From Azospirillum sp. TSH100 (GTDB lineage: Bacteria > Pseudomonadota > Alphaproteobacteria > Azospirillales > Azospirillaceae), in assembly GCF_004923295.1 (NCBI RefSeq), contig NZ_CP039634.1:2384001-2448000 (forward strand): DNA of 64,000 nucleotides, given 5' to 3'. Under the pieces are notes generated by a model. That model was not told where the DNA came from, made no database searches, and worked only from the letters and a program-made list of their open reading frames with translations. Position numbers and translations under genes: made by a program. Of this stretch, positions 29,629 through 37,964 are shown in pieces. Every line of letters begins with the position of its first letter. The stretch's first letter is position 1.

Positions 29629-30678
29629 CTATATCGCCAGGTCCTCGACCGACAGCTCGCGGTCTGGCGTGCGGCGCGGGAAAAGCAGGGTGAAGCAGGT
29701 GCCTCGTTCCGGCGCACTGTCCACGGTGATCGAGCCCGTCAGTGCGCCCACCACCAGATTGTGGACGATGTGCAGCCCAAGCCCGCTGCCGCCACGCCCT
29801 CGCCGCGTGGTGAAGAAGGGCTCGAACACCCGGGCTCGGTGCTCCTCGCTCATGCCGAGACCATTGTCGGTGAAGCGCAGGCGGACGGTGTCGGCATCAG
29901 GGCAATCGACGGTGATCGCCATGTCCCCTGCCCTGCCGTCCGCGAACGCATGCGTCAGAGCGTTCATCACCAGATTCGACAGGATCTGCGACAGCACGCC
30001 GGGATAGCTGTCCAGCTCCAGATCGGCGGGGCAGTTGACCGCCACCGCATGGCCGGAAGGGCGCAGCTTCGGTTGCAGGCTGACCAGCGTGTCCTGAATG
30101 TATGCGGCAAGATTGACGGTGCGCCGCACGGCGCTGGCACGGTCGACCGCCACCTGCTTGAAGCCGGCGATCAGTTGCGCCGCCCGCTCGCAATTGCCGA
30201 GGATCAGGTCGGTGGTGTCGACCGCGGTGGTCAGATAGCGTGCGAACTCCGCCTTGCTCAGTTCCCCGCCAGCGGCGCGGCGGCGCATCGCCTGGGTGGC
30301 GTCAGCCAGATGCGAGGCGCAGGAAACGGCGATGCCGACCGGCGTGTTGATTTCGTGGGCGACACCGGCGACCAGCCCACCGAGAGAGGCCAGCTTTTCC
30401 GACTGTACCATCGCCTCCTGCGCCTCGCGCAGCCGGTCCAACGCCGCCTCCGCCTCGCTGCGCCGGCGTTCCAGCTCATGGTTCGCATCGCTCAGTTGAG
30501 CCTGCAACCGGTCGCTGACCCGCACAAGGCGCTGCTGTTCCCGTGTGCTGAGTTCAAAGGCGGCGATCAGTTCGCGGAATTCTTCCAGGCAATCCGGCGC
30601 AAGCGCGCCAAGCCTCTTCTCCAGCGCGCGGGCCTTGGCAAGAGCCTCTTCCTCCGCGGCGAAGAGGTTGAAGCTCAT
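29629..30678 (-). CDS. Soluble sensor histidine kinase linked to SiaBC
   Basis: The 349-residue protein has no membrane segment. Residues 1-95 form a Glu/Ala-rich coiled coil, followed by a HisKA-like H-box (GGLVAGVAHEINTPVG, H108) and an HATPase domain (NLVMNALTHAFADG, FTDNGLGM, GSGLGLHIVHNLVVG). Its ATG overlaps the SiaC-like stop by 4 bp (ATGA), so it is made together with SiaC. I infer that the phospho-state of SiaC controls this kinase, taking the place of the diguanylate cyclase SiaD in Pseudomonas. It converges on the OmpR-type regulator gene. Confidence 0.9.
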   Translation of the reverse strand: MSFNLFAAEEEALAKARALEKRLGALAPDCLEEFRELIAAFELSTREQQRLVRVSDRLQAQLSDANHELERRRSEAEAALDRLREAQEAMVQSEKLASLGGLVAGVAHEINTPVGIAVSCASHLADATQAMRRRAAGGELSKAEFARYLTTAVDTTDLILGNCERAAQLIAGFKQVAVDRASAVRRTVNLAAYIQDTLVSLQPKLRPSGHAVAVNCPADLELDSYPGVLSQILSNLVMNALTHAFADGRAGDMAITVDCPDADTVRLRFTDNGLGMSEEHRARVFEPFFTTRRGRGGSGLGLHIVHNLVVGALTGSITVDSAPERGTCFTLLFPRRTPDRELSVEDLAI

Positions 30679-31100
30679 GGGGCGCCGTCGGCGGGCATCT
30701 CCCGCATCCGGAAGACGACATGACGCAGATCCTCCGCGAAGTCATCGCCCAGTTCGCGCATGGAGTCGTCGTTCTCCTCGACACACCAGGTCAGCGTCAC
30801 GGGCCGACCGCCCCTCGCCACCGTCTCCAGCATCTGGAAGATGTTCATCAGGGCCTTGGCGCTGGAGCTGTTGAAGTAGAGAAGTTCCATATCGAAACGA
30901 ATCGGCCCGCCATCGGGACGGTCGAGGAAAGCGCGCAGCGCCTCGAACACCGGACCGAAGAAACCGGCGACGTCGTCGGGATAGGATTCGCCGGTCATGC
31001 GTAAATGGCCGCCGGCGAAGTCGAACGACACGCCCGGCGTGCGTCCGGTGGCGGGAATGATCAGGCTGTCCATGGCGTATCGCTCGGTTCGGCCGCTCAT
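30675..31100 (-). CDS. SiaC-family (DUF1987) regulatory phosphoprotein
   Basis: The 141-residue protein has the SiaC/DUF1987 pattern: FDFAGGHLRMTGESYPDDVAGFF early, then IRFDMELLYFNSSSAKALMN, and LTWCVEENDDSMRELGDDFAE late. In Pseudomonas SiaC the phosphorylated residue is a Thr in the NTSS-type motif. Here the motif is NSSSAK (residues 77-82), so a Ser would be the acceptor. SiaC is phosphorylated by SiaB and dephosphorylated by SiaA, and its free form binds a partner. ATG 31100 overlaps the SiaB stop by 4 bp; an internal ATG at 31073 is also possible. Its stop overlaps the kinase start. Confidence 0.87.
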   Translation of the reverse strand: MSGRTERYAMDSLIIPATGRTPGVSFDFAGGHLRMTGESYPDDVAGFFGPVFEALRAFLDRPDGGPIRFDMELLYFNSSSAKALMNIFQMLETVARGGRPVTLTWCVEENDDSMRELGDDFAEDLRHVVFRMREMPADGAP

Positions 31101-31756
31101 ACGCGGACCTTCAGACAGAAGAAGCTGCGGTCGGCGTCCATCGCGTTGAAATCGTAATCGATGGGATCGCTGGCCCGCCGGGCGATCTCGATCAGCCCCA
31201 GGGTCGCGCCGCGGCTGCCGTCGTCGGGATCCTCCCGAAGCTGCTCACGGTAGTAGGTCTTGATGCCGTCGCGATCCAGGCTCTTCAGATGGTCCAACCG
31301 CTCCTTCAGGCGGGGGACCTCGCTGTTGCGCACGGTGTTGCCGCAGACGATGAAGACCTTGCCGCGCTCCATGCCGATGGTGACCATGCCAGCGCTGAGT
31401 TCCACCGCACGGCCGGCGGTGCCCGACATCTTTTCCGCCGAATAGCGGATGATGTTCTGCATCTGCTCGACAAAAACCGAAAAGACGCGGCGGATGGTGG
31501 GGCCGTCGGCCGCTTCCAAGGCCATCTTTTCGCGCAGAGCCTCGCCCAGGGAATAAAGTATCCCTTCCGACAAGTATCCGCTGAATGAGAACACGATCCC
31601 CTTTTCGTCGAGATCGCGCTTAATCGACGCATACTGCTGGGCAAGCATGATTGCGGCCTGACGTTCCACCGATACCCGAGTTGCGCCGACTATGTCACTT
31701 CCTATGCCAAAGGGCCATAGACTTTCAGGCAGGAGGCTTCCGGGCGGCCGCGTCAT
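31097..31756 (-). CDS. SiaB-family protein kinase (GHKL-like)
   Basis: The 219-residue protein resembles SiaB (DUF6272), an anti-sigma-factor-like GHKL kinase that phosphorylates SiaC. The N-box is EQMQN (97-101) in VFVEQMQNIIRYSAEK. The glycine segment is GSRGATLGLIEIARRAS, close to the family pattern of ATP-lid and G-box. The first 36 residues look unlike the family, and no ribosome site precedes ATG 31756, so M37 (31648) could be the true start. It follows the hybrid kinase gene by 9 bp and overlaps the SiaC-like gene by 4 bp. Confidence 0.85.
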   Translation of the reverse strand: MTRPPGSLLPESLWPFGIGSDIVGATRVSVERQAAIMLAQQYASIKRDLDEKGIVFSFSGYLSEGILYSLGEALREKMALEAADGPTIRRVFSVFVEQMQNIIRYSAEKMSGTAGRAVELSAGMVTIGMERGKVFIVCGNTVRNSEVPRLKERLDHLKSLDRDGIKTYYREQLREDPDDGSRGATLGLIEIARRASDPIDYDFNAMDADRSFFCLKVRV

Positions 31757-31765
31757 TGCGCTGCA

Positions 31766-33535
31766 TCATACCGGCAGCACGACCCGGAAGGTCGATCCCC
31801 GGCCAAGCGTGCTGTCGACAGCCACGGCGCCGCCATGCAGCAGGACGATCTGCTGAACGGTGTGCAGCCCGATTCCCGTCCCCGGCACGCCGGAAGCGCC
31901 CGATCCGCGGAAGAAGCGGTCGAACAGGCGCGGAAGCTCCGATTCGGGAATGCCACGGCCGTGGTCGGTGACCTCGATCACCGCCATGGCGCCGTCGGTG
32001 TGGCCATCCAGGGCGATCGGACCGCCCGGTCCGGAATATTTGACGGCATTGTTGACCAGATTGCTGATCACCAGCCCGATCAGGTTCGCGTCGATTTCCG
32101 CCCGCTGCGGCAGCCCGTCCAGAGTCAGGCGGAATTCACGGTCGGGATAGGCGACGCGGAACGGCTGTACGACGCTGCGGATCATCTCCGGCAGATCGAT
32201 CTCGGCCCGTTCAAGGACGAGGGCATTGCTCTGCAACCGCTCGTCAGTGAGATGGGAATCAATCAGGCCGGTCAGGCGCTGCACGCTGCCGCGGATAACC
32301 GCCAGCCGTTCCAGCATCTCGGGCTCGACCTGCCCCGCCCGCATCGCCAAAAGCTGCGCCGCGCTGTCGATGATGGCGAGCGGCGTGCGGAACTCGTGGC
32401 TGACCATGCCGAGGAACTGGCGCTGCTGGTCACGCGCCAGAAGCTCGCTCTCCAATGCCCGTTCGACCCGCTCCTTTGCCAGGATCAGCGCCTTCTGGTT
32501 GGCGGCCAACTCGACCGTGCGGTCCTCCACCCGCTGTTCAAGCGAGCGGTTCAGCGCCATCAGCTCCTCATAGAGGCAGACATTGTCGAAGCCGATGGCG
32601 ACACGGTTGCAGAACAGTTCCAACAGGCGCTGCTCGTCGGCCGCATAGGGCTCCGCCCGCTCAAGCCGGAAAATGGTGACGCCATGTTCGCGTGTGCGGA
32701 AAACCAGCACACAGCGGTCGTCATGGTAAAGATTGCGCTGGGTGGCCAGGGCATCGACCACCTCAGCAACCGCCGTGGCGGGCAGCACGTCGCCGACCGG
32801 CAAGCCGATGCTGCGGGCGAACGGACCCAGCCCGGCGACGAGTTCGACGGAGACACCGCCATCGGCCCGGGCGACCGGCCGGCAGGCCAGCACCGCCGGC
32901 GCACCGCCATGATCGACGACCTGGGCGATCTGCTCAGCCAGCCGTTCGACGAAGCTGCGCATCGGCCGCATCTCGAACAGCGGGGCCGACGCGCTGAGAA
33001 TCCGCTCCAGCCCCTGCCTGTTGCGTTCGATGGTCACGATGTCGCGCCAAGCCCTCAGCGCGCTGACCAGAGTGGTGAACAGGCGCTGGGCGGTCAGCTC
33101 GCTCTTGGCCTTGTAGTCGTTGATGTCGTAGCCGACGATGACGTCCCGTTCCGGCGCCTGCCCGGGCTGGCCGGTGCGCAGGATGATGCGCATGCGGTGG
33201 TTGCCCAAGTCCTCCCGGATATGGCGGACCAGCTTCAGGCCCGCATCCTCAGTCTCCATCACCACGTCGAGCAGAGCCACCGGCAGGTCCGCCCGCCGCG
33301 CGAGGACCGCCTTGGCCTCCTCGGCCGACAGGGCGCTCACCACTTCGAACGGTCGTCCGTCAAAGTCGAAATCACGCAGAAGCACCGCGGTCATGGCATG
33401 GACCTGGGGATCGTCGTCCACCACCAGGACAGGCCAGGGCGTTCCCGACGGCCTGCCGGGCATTGGCGCGATCACCGTGCCGTCCTCCGGGCCGAACAGA
33501 AGTTCGTCGTCCAGCCCCCCGTCCATCCCCATCAT
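31766..33535 (-). CDS. Receiver-DUF3369-histidine kinase hybrid
   Basis: This soluble 589-residue protein heads the four-gene operon. Its receiver domain (about 34-155) has the acidic pocket D40-D42, phospho-acceptor D90 and a Lys in YKAKSEL. A GAF-like DUF3369 domain (about 165-330) and a coiled coil follow. The HisKA H-box is QFLGMVSHEFRTPLAI, and the HATPase domain has NLVNNAVKYSG, VTDHGRGIP and GTGIGLHTVQQIV. It can both receive a phosphoryl group and signal onward. The cognate partners are not known. It starts at the ATG pair 33535/33532. Confidence 0.92.
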   Translation of the reverse strand: MMGMDGGLDDELLFGPEDGTVIAPMPGRPSGTPWPVLVVDDDPQVHAMTAVLLRDFDFDGRPFEVVSALSAEEAKAVLARRADLPVALLDVVMETEDAGLKLVRHIREDLGNHRMRIILRTGQPGQAPERDVIVGYDINDYKAKSELTAQRLFTTLVSALRAWRDIVTIERNRQGLERILSASAPLFEMRPMRSFVERLAEQIAQVVDHGGAPAVLACRPVARADGGVSVELVAGLGPFARSIGLPVGDVLPATAVAEVVDALATQRNLYHDDRCVLVFRTREHGVTIFRLERAEPYAADEQRLLELFCNRVAIGFDNVCLYEELMALNRSLEQRVEDRTVELAANQKALILAKERVERALESELLARDQQRQFLGMVSHEFRTPLAIIDSAAQLLAMRAGQVEPEMLERLAVIRGSVQRLTGLIDSHLTDERLQSNALVLERAEIDLPEMIRSVVQPFRVAYPDREFRLTLDGLPQRAEIDANLIGLVISNLVNNAVKYSGPGGPIALDGHTDGAMAVIEVTDHGRGIPESELPRLFDRFFRGSGASGVPGTGIGLHTVQQIVLLHGGAVAVDSTLGRGSTFRVVLPV

Positions 33536-34021
33536 CCGCCGCCCCCGTAACCTGCGCCCGAACGCCTACCCCATTCCACGATGGAACCACCTTACGGTGC
33601 AGGTTCCAAGACCCATCGGCCGAATAGGCAGCATTCGTTTCAATTTGTCGCATATGACCGAAGAGCGCTGTGGCGTATCGTCAATGTTGCTCAAGAGTTC
33701 GTTATGCTGGCTCATAACGGAAGCAGTGAAACAGATGGGTTGGTGACGGCGACAACCATGGGCCGGATACCAGCTGGGTTTTCCGATGTCCGGTTCCCTT
33801 TCGCTCGCCGACGAGATTCTGGGCTGGCCGAAACGGATCGGGTCGTCAAGTCCCCCCCATCAGCGCAACCGGCACCGGGTCCGACCTGGCGCAGGACACC
33901 CCACCATATGGTGAAGCGGAGCGGCGGTTTATCCCCACATAGTTGTCGGATGACGGAGAGCGGCGGTTGAGCTATTCTCCGCTTCCGCCCATCCTTTCCA
34001 TGAACGGACCACCTCGCCACG
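33536..34021. other. Intergenic region between divergent kinase genes
   Basis: These 486 bp separate the hybrid kinase operon from the HisKA_2 kinase gene and should hold both promoters. A perfect hexamer inverted repeat (GTTATG 33701-33706, CATAAC 33713-33718, 6-nt spacer) looks operator-like. Short open frames are present but none has a ribosome site or recognisable protein content. Confidence 0.4.
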
Positions 34022-35716
34022 ATGACCCCTGCCGGCTTCGAACAGGATACACATGCCTCGGAAAGCCGGAACACTGGGCGGGGCGGACGCAAGGCGGCGT
34101 CGCTGGCGGTCGCTGCGCTGTTGGCGGTGGCTTTGGGCCTCACCGCAGCCCTGCTCGTGTTCTCGGGCTATCAGTACCGGGCCCAGGTGATTGCCGAGGC
34201 GGAGAACCGCAGCATCGCCATTGCCCGCGTCCTGGAAGAACATGCGGCCAAGACTCTGGGGATCCATGCCGCCACCCTGTCGCACATGGAATGGATGGTG
34301 GACGATTTGGGCTGGGAGCGGATCGACGACTCCCCCCTTCTGTACGAGCGGTTGAAAGCAATGGCGTCACAGACGCCGGAGGTTCAGTCCTACTGGATCA
34401 CCGACGAGACCGGACGGGTGCGCGCCAGCAGTTACGAGTGGCCGATGCGTCCGCTGAACGCTGCCGACCGCGAGTATTTCCGCGCCCATCTGAATCCAGA
34501 CGCCACGATCCATATCGGCCCGAGGCTGAGCGGAAAGATCGTGTCCGATCTTTTCTTCACCCTCAGCCGCCGGATGGAACTGCCCGACCGGCGGTTCCAG
34601 GGAGTTGCGCAGATCTCCCTGCTTCCCAGCTATTTCGCCGACTTCTATCGTTCGGTCCTGCATGGGTCGCAGGATGTGATCCTGCTGATGCGTGAGGATG
34701 GCGAGGTTCTGGTCCGCAATCCGCTGAACGCGCCGGATGATCACGCCGACATCGGTCGCTTTCCGGAATTGATCTCCACACCCGACAAGGGCGGCGTCTT
34801 CCACGCGGTGACACCGTTCGACGGCGTCGAGCGTGTGCTGGCCCGGCGCAAGGTGCCGGACCTGCCGGTCTATGTCGTCTACGGCACGGACGTCGCTTCA
34901 ATCGAGACCGCTTGGCGCGACCGGGTGCTGCCTTATGTCCTGACCGCGGTTCCGGCGCTGGGCCTGCTCTGCCTGCTGGGCGGCATCGCGCTGCGCCGGT
35001 CGCGGCAGGCGGCAGACGCGCAGGATGCATTGCGCCGCGCCAACGAGGAGTTGGAGGACCGCATCGCCGACCGCACACGCCACCTCGACCAGGCGCTCGC
35101 CGACAAGGAAGTGCTGCTGCGCGACATCCATCACCGGGTGAAGAACAACCTGCAGGTCATCCTCAGCCTTCTGGAACTGCAGGCACAGCGCGCGCCGGAG
35201 CTGGAAGCGCCGTTCAGCGAGGCGCTGACCCGCATCAACACCATGGGGCTGATCCACGAGCAGATTTACCGCTCCACCGGCGTGTCGGCGGTCCGGCTGG
35301 ACAATTTCGTCGAGGCGCTGGCCGGACACCTCAACAGCTTCCACAGCCGCCCCGGACGGACAATCGCGATCAGGCACAGCGTTGAACCGCTCAGCCTCGA
35401 CCTGAACCGGGTGGTACCCTTCGCGCTGATCCTCAACGAGGTGGTGTCGAACGCCTACAAGCATGCTTTCACGGGCCGCTGTACGGGCACCATCGACATC
35501 GCGCTGAAGGCGGAGAACAGCTCCCTGCACCTGACCATCCAGGATGACGGAACCGGTGCCCCGGAACCGGAGCATGCCTGCACGCCGGGTCGGCGGTCGA
35601 TGGGCATGGACCTGATACGGGCCTTTGCCCGGCAGATCCGCGGCGAGTATCACTTCACCAGGGCTGCGGGCACGCGGTTCGACCTTGTCTTCCCGCAGGA
35701 GGGAGACGGAATCTAG
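34022..35716 (+). CDS. Membrane sensor histidine kinase, HisKA_2 type, with periplasmic Cache-like domain
   Basis: The 564-residue protein has TM1 (about 27-49), a periplasmic region of about 250 residues resembling a Cache fold (YWITDETGRVRASSYEWPMR, ADREYFRAHLNPDATIHIGP), and TM2 (about 303-323). A coiled coil follows, then the HisKA_2 H-box (LLRDIHHRVKNNLQVILSLL, His near residue 370) and an HATPase (ILNEVVSNAYKHAF, IQDDGTGAP). HisKA_2 kinases often feed single-domain or PhyR-type regulators, and no such partner is adjacent. It lies next to the Sia island and may or may not belong to it. No clear ribosome site precedes ATG 34022. Confidence 0.9.
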   Translation: MTPAGFEQDTHASESRNTGRGGRKAASLAVAALLAVALGLTAALLVFSGYQYRAQVIAEAENRSIAIARVLEEHAAKTLGIHAATLSHMEWMVDDLGWERIDDSPLLYERLKAMASQTPEVQSYWITDETGRVRASSYEWPMRPLNAADREYFRAHLNPDATIHIGPRLSGKIVSDLFFTLSRRMELPDRRFQGVAQISLLPSYFADFYRSVLHGSQDVILLMREDGEVLVRNPLNAPDDHADIGRFPELISTPDKGGVFHAVTPFDGVERVLARRKVPDLPVYVVYGTDVASIETAWRDRVLPYVLTAVPALGLLCLLGGIALRRSRQAADAQDALRRANEELEDRIADRTRHLDQALADKEVLLRDIHHRVKNNLQVILSLLELQAQRAPELEAPFSEALTRINTMGLIHEQIYRSTGVSAVRLDNFVEALAGHLNSFHSRPGRTIAIRHSVEPLSLDLNRVVPFALILNEVVSNAYKHAFTGRCTGTIDIALKAENSSLHLTIQDDGTGAPEPEHACTPGRRSMGMDLIRAFARQIRGEYHFTRAAGTRFDLVFPQEGDGI

Positions 35717-35774
35717 GCTGTCGCCACCGTGTGTGATTGAGGAAGCGAGCGTTTCCGCTTTGAGCGTTCACACC

Positions 35775-36194
35775 CTAACGCTTGCAGCGCTTGTCGGGGT
35801 TTGGTCTGACCTGAACCGGCTTCGCAGGGCTGGCGGCGACGCCGTTGATGAGGTCGTCGGATTTCGGCAGCTTCTCGGCGATGCCATAGGCAAGTTCCCG
35901 CCGCCGGAGTTCCGCCAGGACTTCATCAGGGGCGATTTCCAGATCGGCCAGCAGGACCACCAGATTGTAAAGGAGGTCGGCCGCTTCCATCACCAGCGCG
36001 CCGCGGTTGCCTCGCATCGCCTCTATGGCGACCTCGATCGCCTCCTCTCCCACCTTGCGCGCCATGCGGACACGCCCTTGAGCCAGCAACTTTCCCGTGC
36101 GGGAGGCTTCGGGAACAGCGGATGGCTCGCGCCGCATCGATTGGACGGCGTCGTACAGGCTGCGGAGGGGATCGGGACCGATATATTGGACCAT
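35775..36194 (-). CDS. hisE: Phosphoribosyl-ATP pyrophosphatase
   Basis: HisE catalyses the second step of histidine synthesis, hydrolysing PR-ATP to PR-AMP and pyrophosphate. The 139-residue MazG-like protein has the metal-binding helices KVGEEAIEVAIEA and MEAADLLYNLVVLLAD. A C-terminal extension (about 110-139) is basic and probably disordered. Other his genes are not in the window, so it is separated from the usual hisBHAF cluster. The start MVQYIGPDPLRSLYDAV at 36194 is supported by the conserved N-terminal helix. Confidence 0.93.
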   Translation of the reverse strand: MVQYIGPDPLRSLYDAVQSMRREPSAVPEASRTGKLLAQGRVRMARKVGEEAIEVAIEAMRGNRGALVMEAADLLYNLVVLLADLEIAPDEVLAELRRRELAYGIAEKLPKSDDLINGVAASPAKPVQVRPNPDKRCKR

Positions 36195-36324
36195 GAACCT
36201 GAAGTCGTTTTTTATGAGAGCACTGTCAAGATGTTGGTTGGACGACCAATCACTTTACGCGCGCGGACGACGCAATCCGGAACTGTCCGCCACGCGGATA
36301 TAGTTTGTAGAACTGATTGATTTC

Positions 36325-36357
36325 CACAGAGACTATTCGATGAGGAAAATCTCTGTG
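36325..36357. repeat. Inverted repeat upstream of the microprotein pair
   Basis: CACAGAGA (36325-36332) and TCTCTGTG (36350-36357) form perfect 8-bp arms around a 17-nt loop in an AT-richer stretch. It lies about 100 bp before the first microprotein gene. It could be an operator or an RNA hairpin. Confidence 0.5.
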
Positions 36358-36401
36358 TAGCTGTAATTTTTGTAGCATCCAGCAATGCAGAGCAAGCGTA
36401 T

Positions 36402-36428
36402 TTGGCATTGGGTATACCAGTGTATAGT
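36402..36428 (+). promoter_or_regulatory. Candidate promoter with embedded GGTATACC palindrome
   Basis: TTGGCA (36402-36407), a 15-nt spacer and TATAGT (36423-36428) stand 27 bp before ATG 36456. The palindrome GGTATACC (36411-36418) lies between the boxes. GTATAC-centred palindromes are typical of GntR/FadR-type operators, so repression at this site is conceivable. Confidence 0.45.
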
Positions 36429-36455
36429 CTCCTCAACAGCCCGATGGAGACGATC

Positions 36456-36650
36456 ATGACCACCACCACTTTCCAGCCCGGCACCGACAACCACGCTTCG
36501 ACCGATGCCCTGCACGCCGTCGCCGAATTCCCGGTGGCATGGCTCGAAGCCACTCCGGCTTATCTGGTCCTGCGTCCCGTCGGCGCCTTTCTGCGCGAAT
36601 GGGTCGCCGCCACGCCCGTCGGCATCATGTTCGGCCTGCTGAACCGCTGA
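36456..36650 (+). CDS. Microprotein A of a tandem paralogous pair, unknown function
   Basis: The 64-residue protein is not one I recognise. Its second half (AWLEATPAYLVLRPVGAFLREW, then ATPVGIMFGLL) is nearly repeated in the next gene, which shows a real conserved family. That half is hydrophobic and amphipathic and may lie on or in the membrane. The N-terminal 20 residues are polar. It starts at ATG 36456 with the ribosome site GGAGACGATC. The same 14-base start context occurs before the second gene. A promoter lies upstream, and the pair probably share one transcript. Confidence 0.72.
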   Translation: MTTTTFQPGTDNHASTDALHAVAEFPVAWLEATPAYLVLRPVGAFLREWVAATPVGIMFGLLNR

Positions 36651-36697
36651 CAGCCGGCCTGCCTCAACAATCGATATCCAATACAAAGGAGACGATC

Positions 36698-36895
36698 ATG
36701 AGCATCCTCAGCCTTCACCACGGCGACCACCATGTCCATGGCGAGACCCCGTCGCTGCATCCGGTTCGCGATTTCGCCGCCGACTGGCTGGAAGCCACCC
36801 CCGCCGCAATCCTGCTGCGTCCGGTCGGCGCGTTCCTGACGGAATGGGTCAAGGCCACGCCGGTGGGCATCCTGCTCCAGTCCCGGCACCGCTGA
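36698..36895 (+). CDS. Microprotein B of a tandem paralogous pair, unknown function
   Basis: The 65-residue protein shares with microprotein A the pattern WLEATPA-x3-LRPVGAFL-x-EW-x2-ATPVGI. Its N-terminus is His-rich (MSILSLHHGDHHVHGETPSL) and could bind metal, a difference from A. The ribosome site and start context are identical to those of A, which points to gene duplication including the start region. It is followed by a terminator and, on the other strand, by a Crp-type regulator gene. Confidence 0.72.
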   Translation: MSILSLHHGDHHVHGETPSLHPVRDFAADWLEATPAAILLRPVGAFLTEWVKATPVGILLQSRHR

Positions 36896-36930
36896 CCACG
36901 ACCATAAAAAAAGTCTTGAGGGTTTGAAAG

Positions 36931-36974
36931 GCGACCGCGGCACGGCCCGATCCTTCGGGCGGCCGCGGCCTTTT
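36931..36974 (+). terminator. Terminator after the microprotein genes
   Basis: The stem 36935-36941 with 36962-36968, plus an inner CCCG/CGGG pairing (36946-36949 with 36956-36959), is followed by TTTT at 36971-36974. It sits between the microprotein genes and the converging Crp-type gene. Confidence 0.7.
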
Positions 36975-37005
36975 CGTTCTAGGGGTCCGCTTTCTTGGGG
37001 CACGC

Positions 37006-37752
37006 TCAGGCGCCGCCGCGGACATCCTCTACCAGCATTTCCAACCGCGACAGGTCGCGCACCACCAGCGCATCGGGACGGCGCTCCAGCATTCCGTCAC
37101 GGGTCAGATCGCTCAACACACGGGCGACGGTTTCGCGGGTGGTGCTGACACGGGCGGCGATGTCGGAATGGACGGGGATCGGCGCGATGACCGCGGACGC
37201 CCCCTGCCGTGATCCGCGTTTGGCGAGGCGCAGTAGTTCGGCATGAACCCGGTTGTTGGCGCCCAGGGTCGATAGCTCCATGATGCGGTCCGTCGCGCCG
37301 CGCAACTTGTCACACAGGCGCAGCATCATCGCCATCGCCACATCCGGGTGGGCGGTCACCAGGGACTGGAAGGGTTTCCCCGGCAGGAAGGCGATCAGCG
37401 CCCCCTCCCCCAACGCCACCACCGACGCGGAGCGCGGACGTCCGTCCAGCGCCGACATTTCCCCAACCAGCTCCCCTGCCTCGACATCGCTGAAGCTGAT
37501 CTCGCGCCCGCCAGCCGAGTGGCTGAGCACCCGCACCCGTCCCTCGACCACGAAGGCGACGTCGCGTGTATCGGCCCAATGGTCGATCAGCTGCTCTTCG
37601 GGAGAGAAACGGCGCCAGCGGCATTGACGTGCGACTGCGGCACGCTGATCGGCGGATAGCGGGCGCAGCAGTTCGATACGGTCGAGGCCCGCTGCCGGCG
37701 CATCGGCCAGCATGGCGGCAACCGCGTCGGCCGGGCTGTCGGATTTTGTCAT
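37006..37752 (-). CDS. Crp/Fnr-family transcriptional regulator
   Basis: The 248-residue regulator has a cyclic-nucleotide-binding beta-barrel (about 28-145, VVEGRVRVLSHSAGGREISF, GELVGEMSALDGRPRSASV) and a C-terminal winged helix (HSDIAARVSTTRETVARVLS). It has only scattered Cys residues and none of the FNR four-Cys arrangement, so it is not an oxygen-sensing Fe-S type. The GEMSALDGRPRSAS segment resembles a real cNMP phosphate-binding cassette. ATG 37752 (MTKSDSPADAVAAML) was chosen. It converges on the microprotein genes, whose control it might affect. Confidence 0.92.
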   Translation of the reverse strand: MTKSDSPADAVAAMLADAPAAGLDRIELLRPLSADQRAAVARQCRWRRFSPEEQLIDHWADTRDVAFVVEGRVRVLSHSAGGREISFSDVEAGELVGEMSALDGRPRSASVVALGEGALIAFLPGKPFQSLVTAHPDVAMAMMLRLCDKLRGATDRIMELSTLGANNRVHAELLRLAKRGSRQGASAVIAPIPVHSDIAARVSTTRETVARVLSDLTRDGMLERRPDALVVRDLSRLEMLVEDVRGGA

Positions 37753-37964
37753 GCGGGTTTCGTCATGTCGGCCTTCGGCGCGGAAAGTTCCGGCTTCGCC
37801 CCGGACTGTATGTTGCGCCAAAGGATAGCGCGACCTGCGCAAAGGTGGAAGGCGCTGTGACCTATGGCCGGTGTCAACCCTCCGTTAACGCCGAACGCGC
37901 AGAAGGGAACAACGCCTCGCCGATCTTCCCATCCGCACCATCCACCGCTGCCGGAGCGCCGACC

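Noticed and set aside
32455-32679. Small plus-strand ORFs inside the hybrid kinase gene
   Set aside because: They are Arg/Pro-rich out-of-frame readings of a conserved kinase with no ribosome site.
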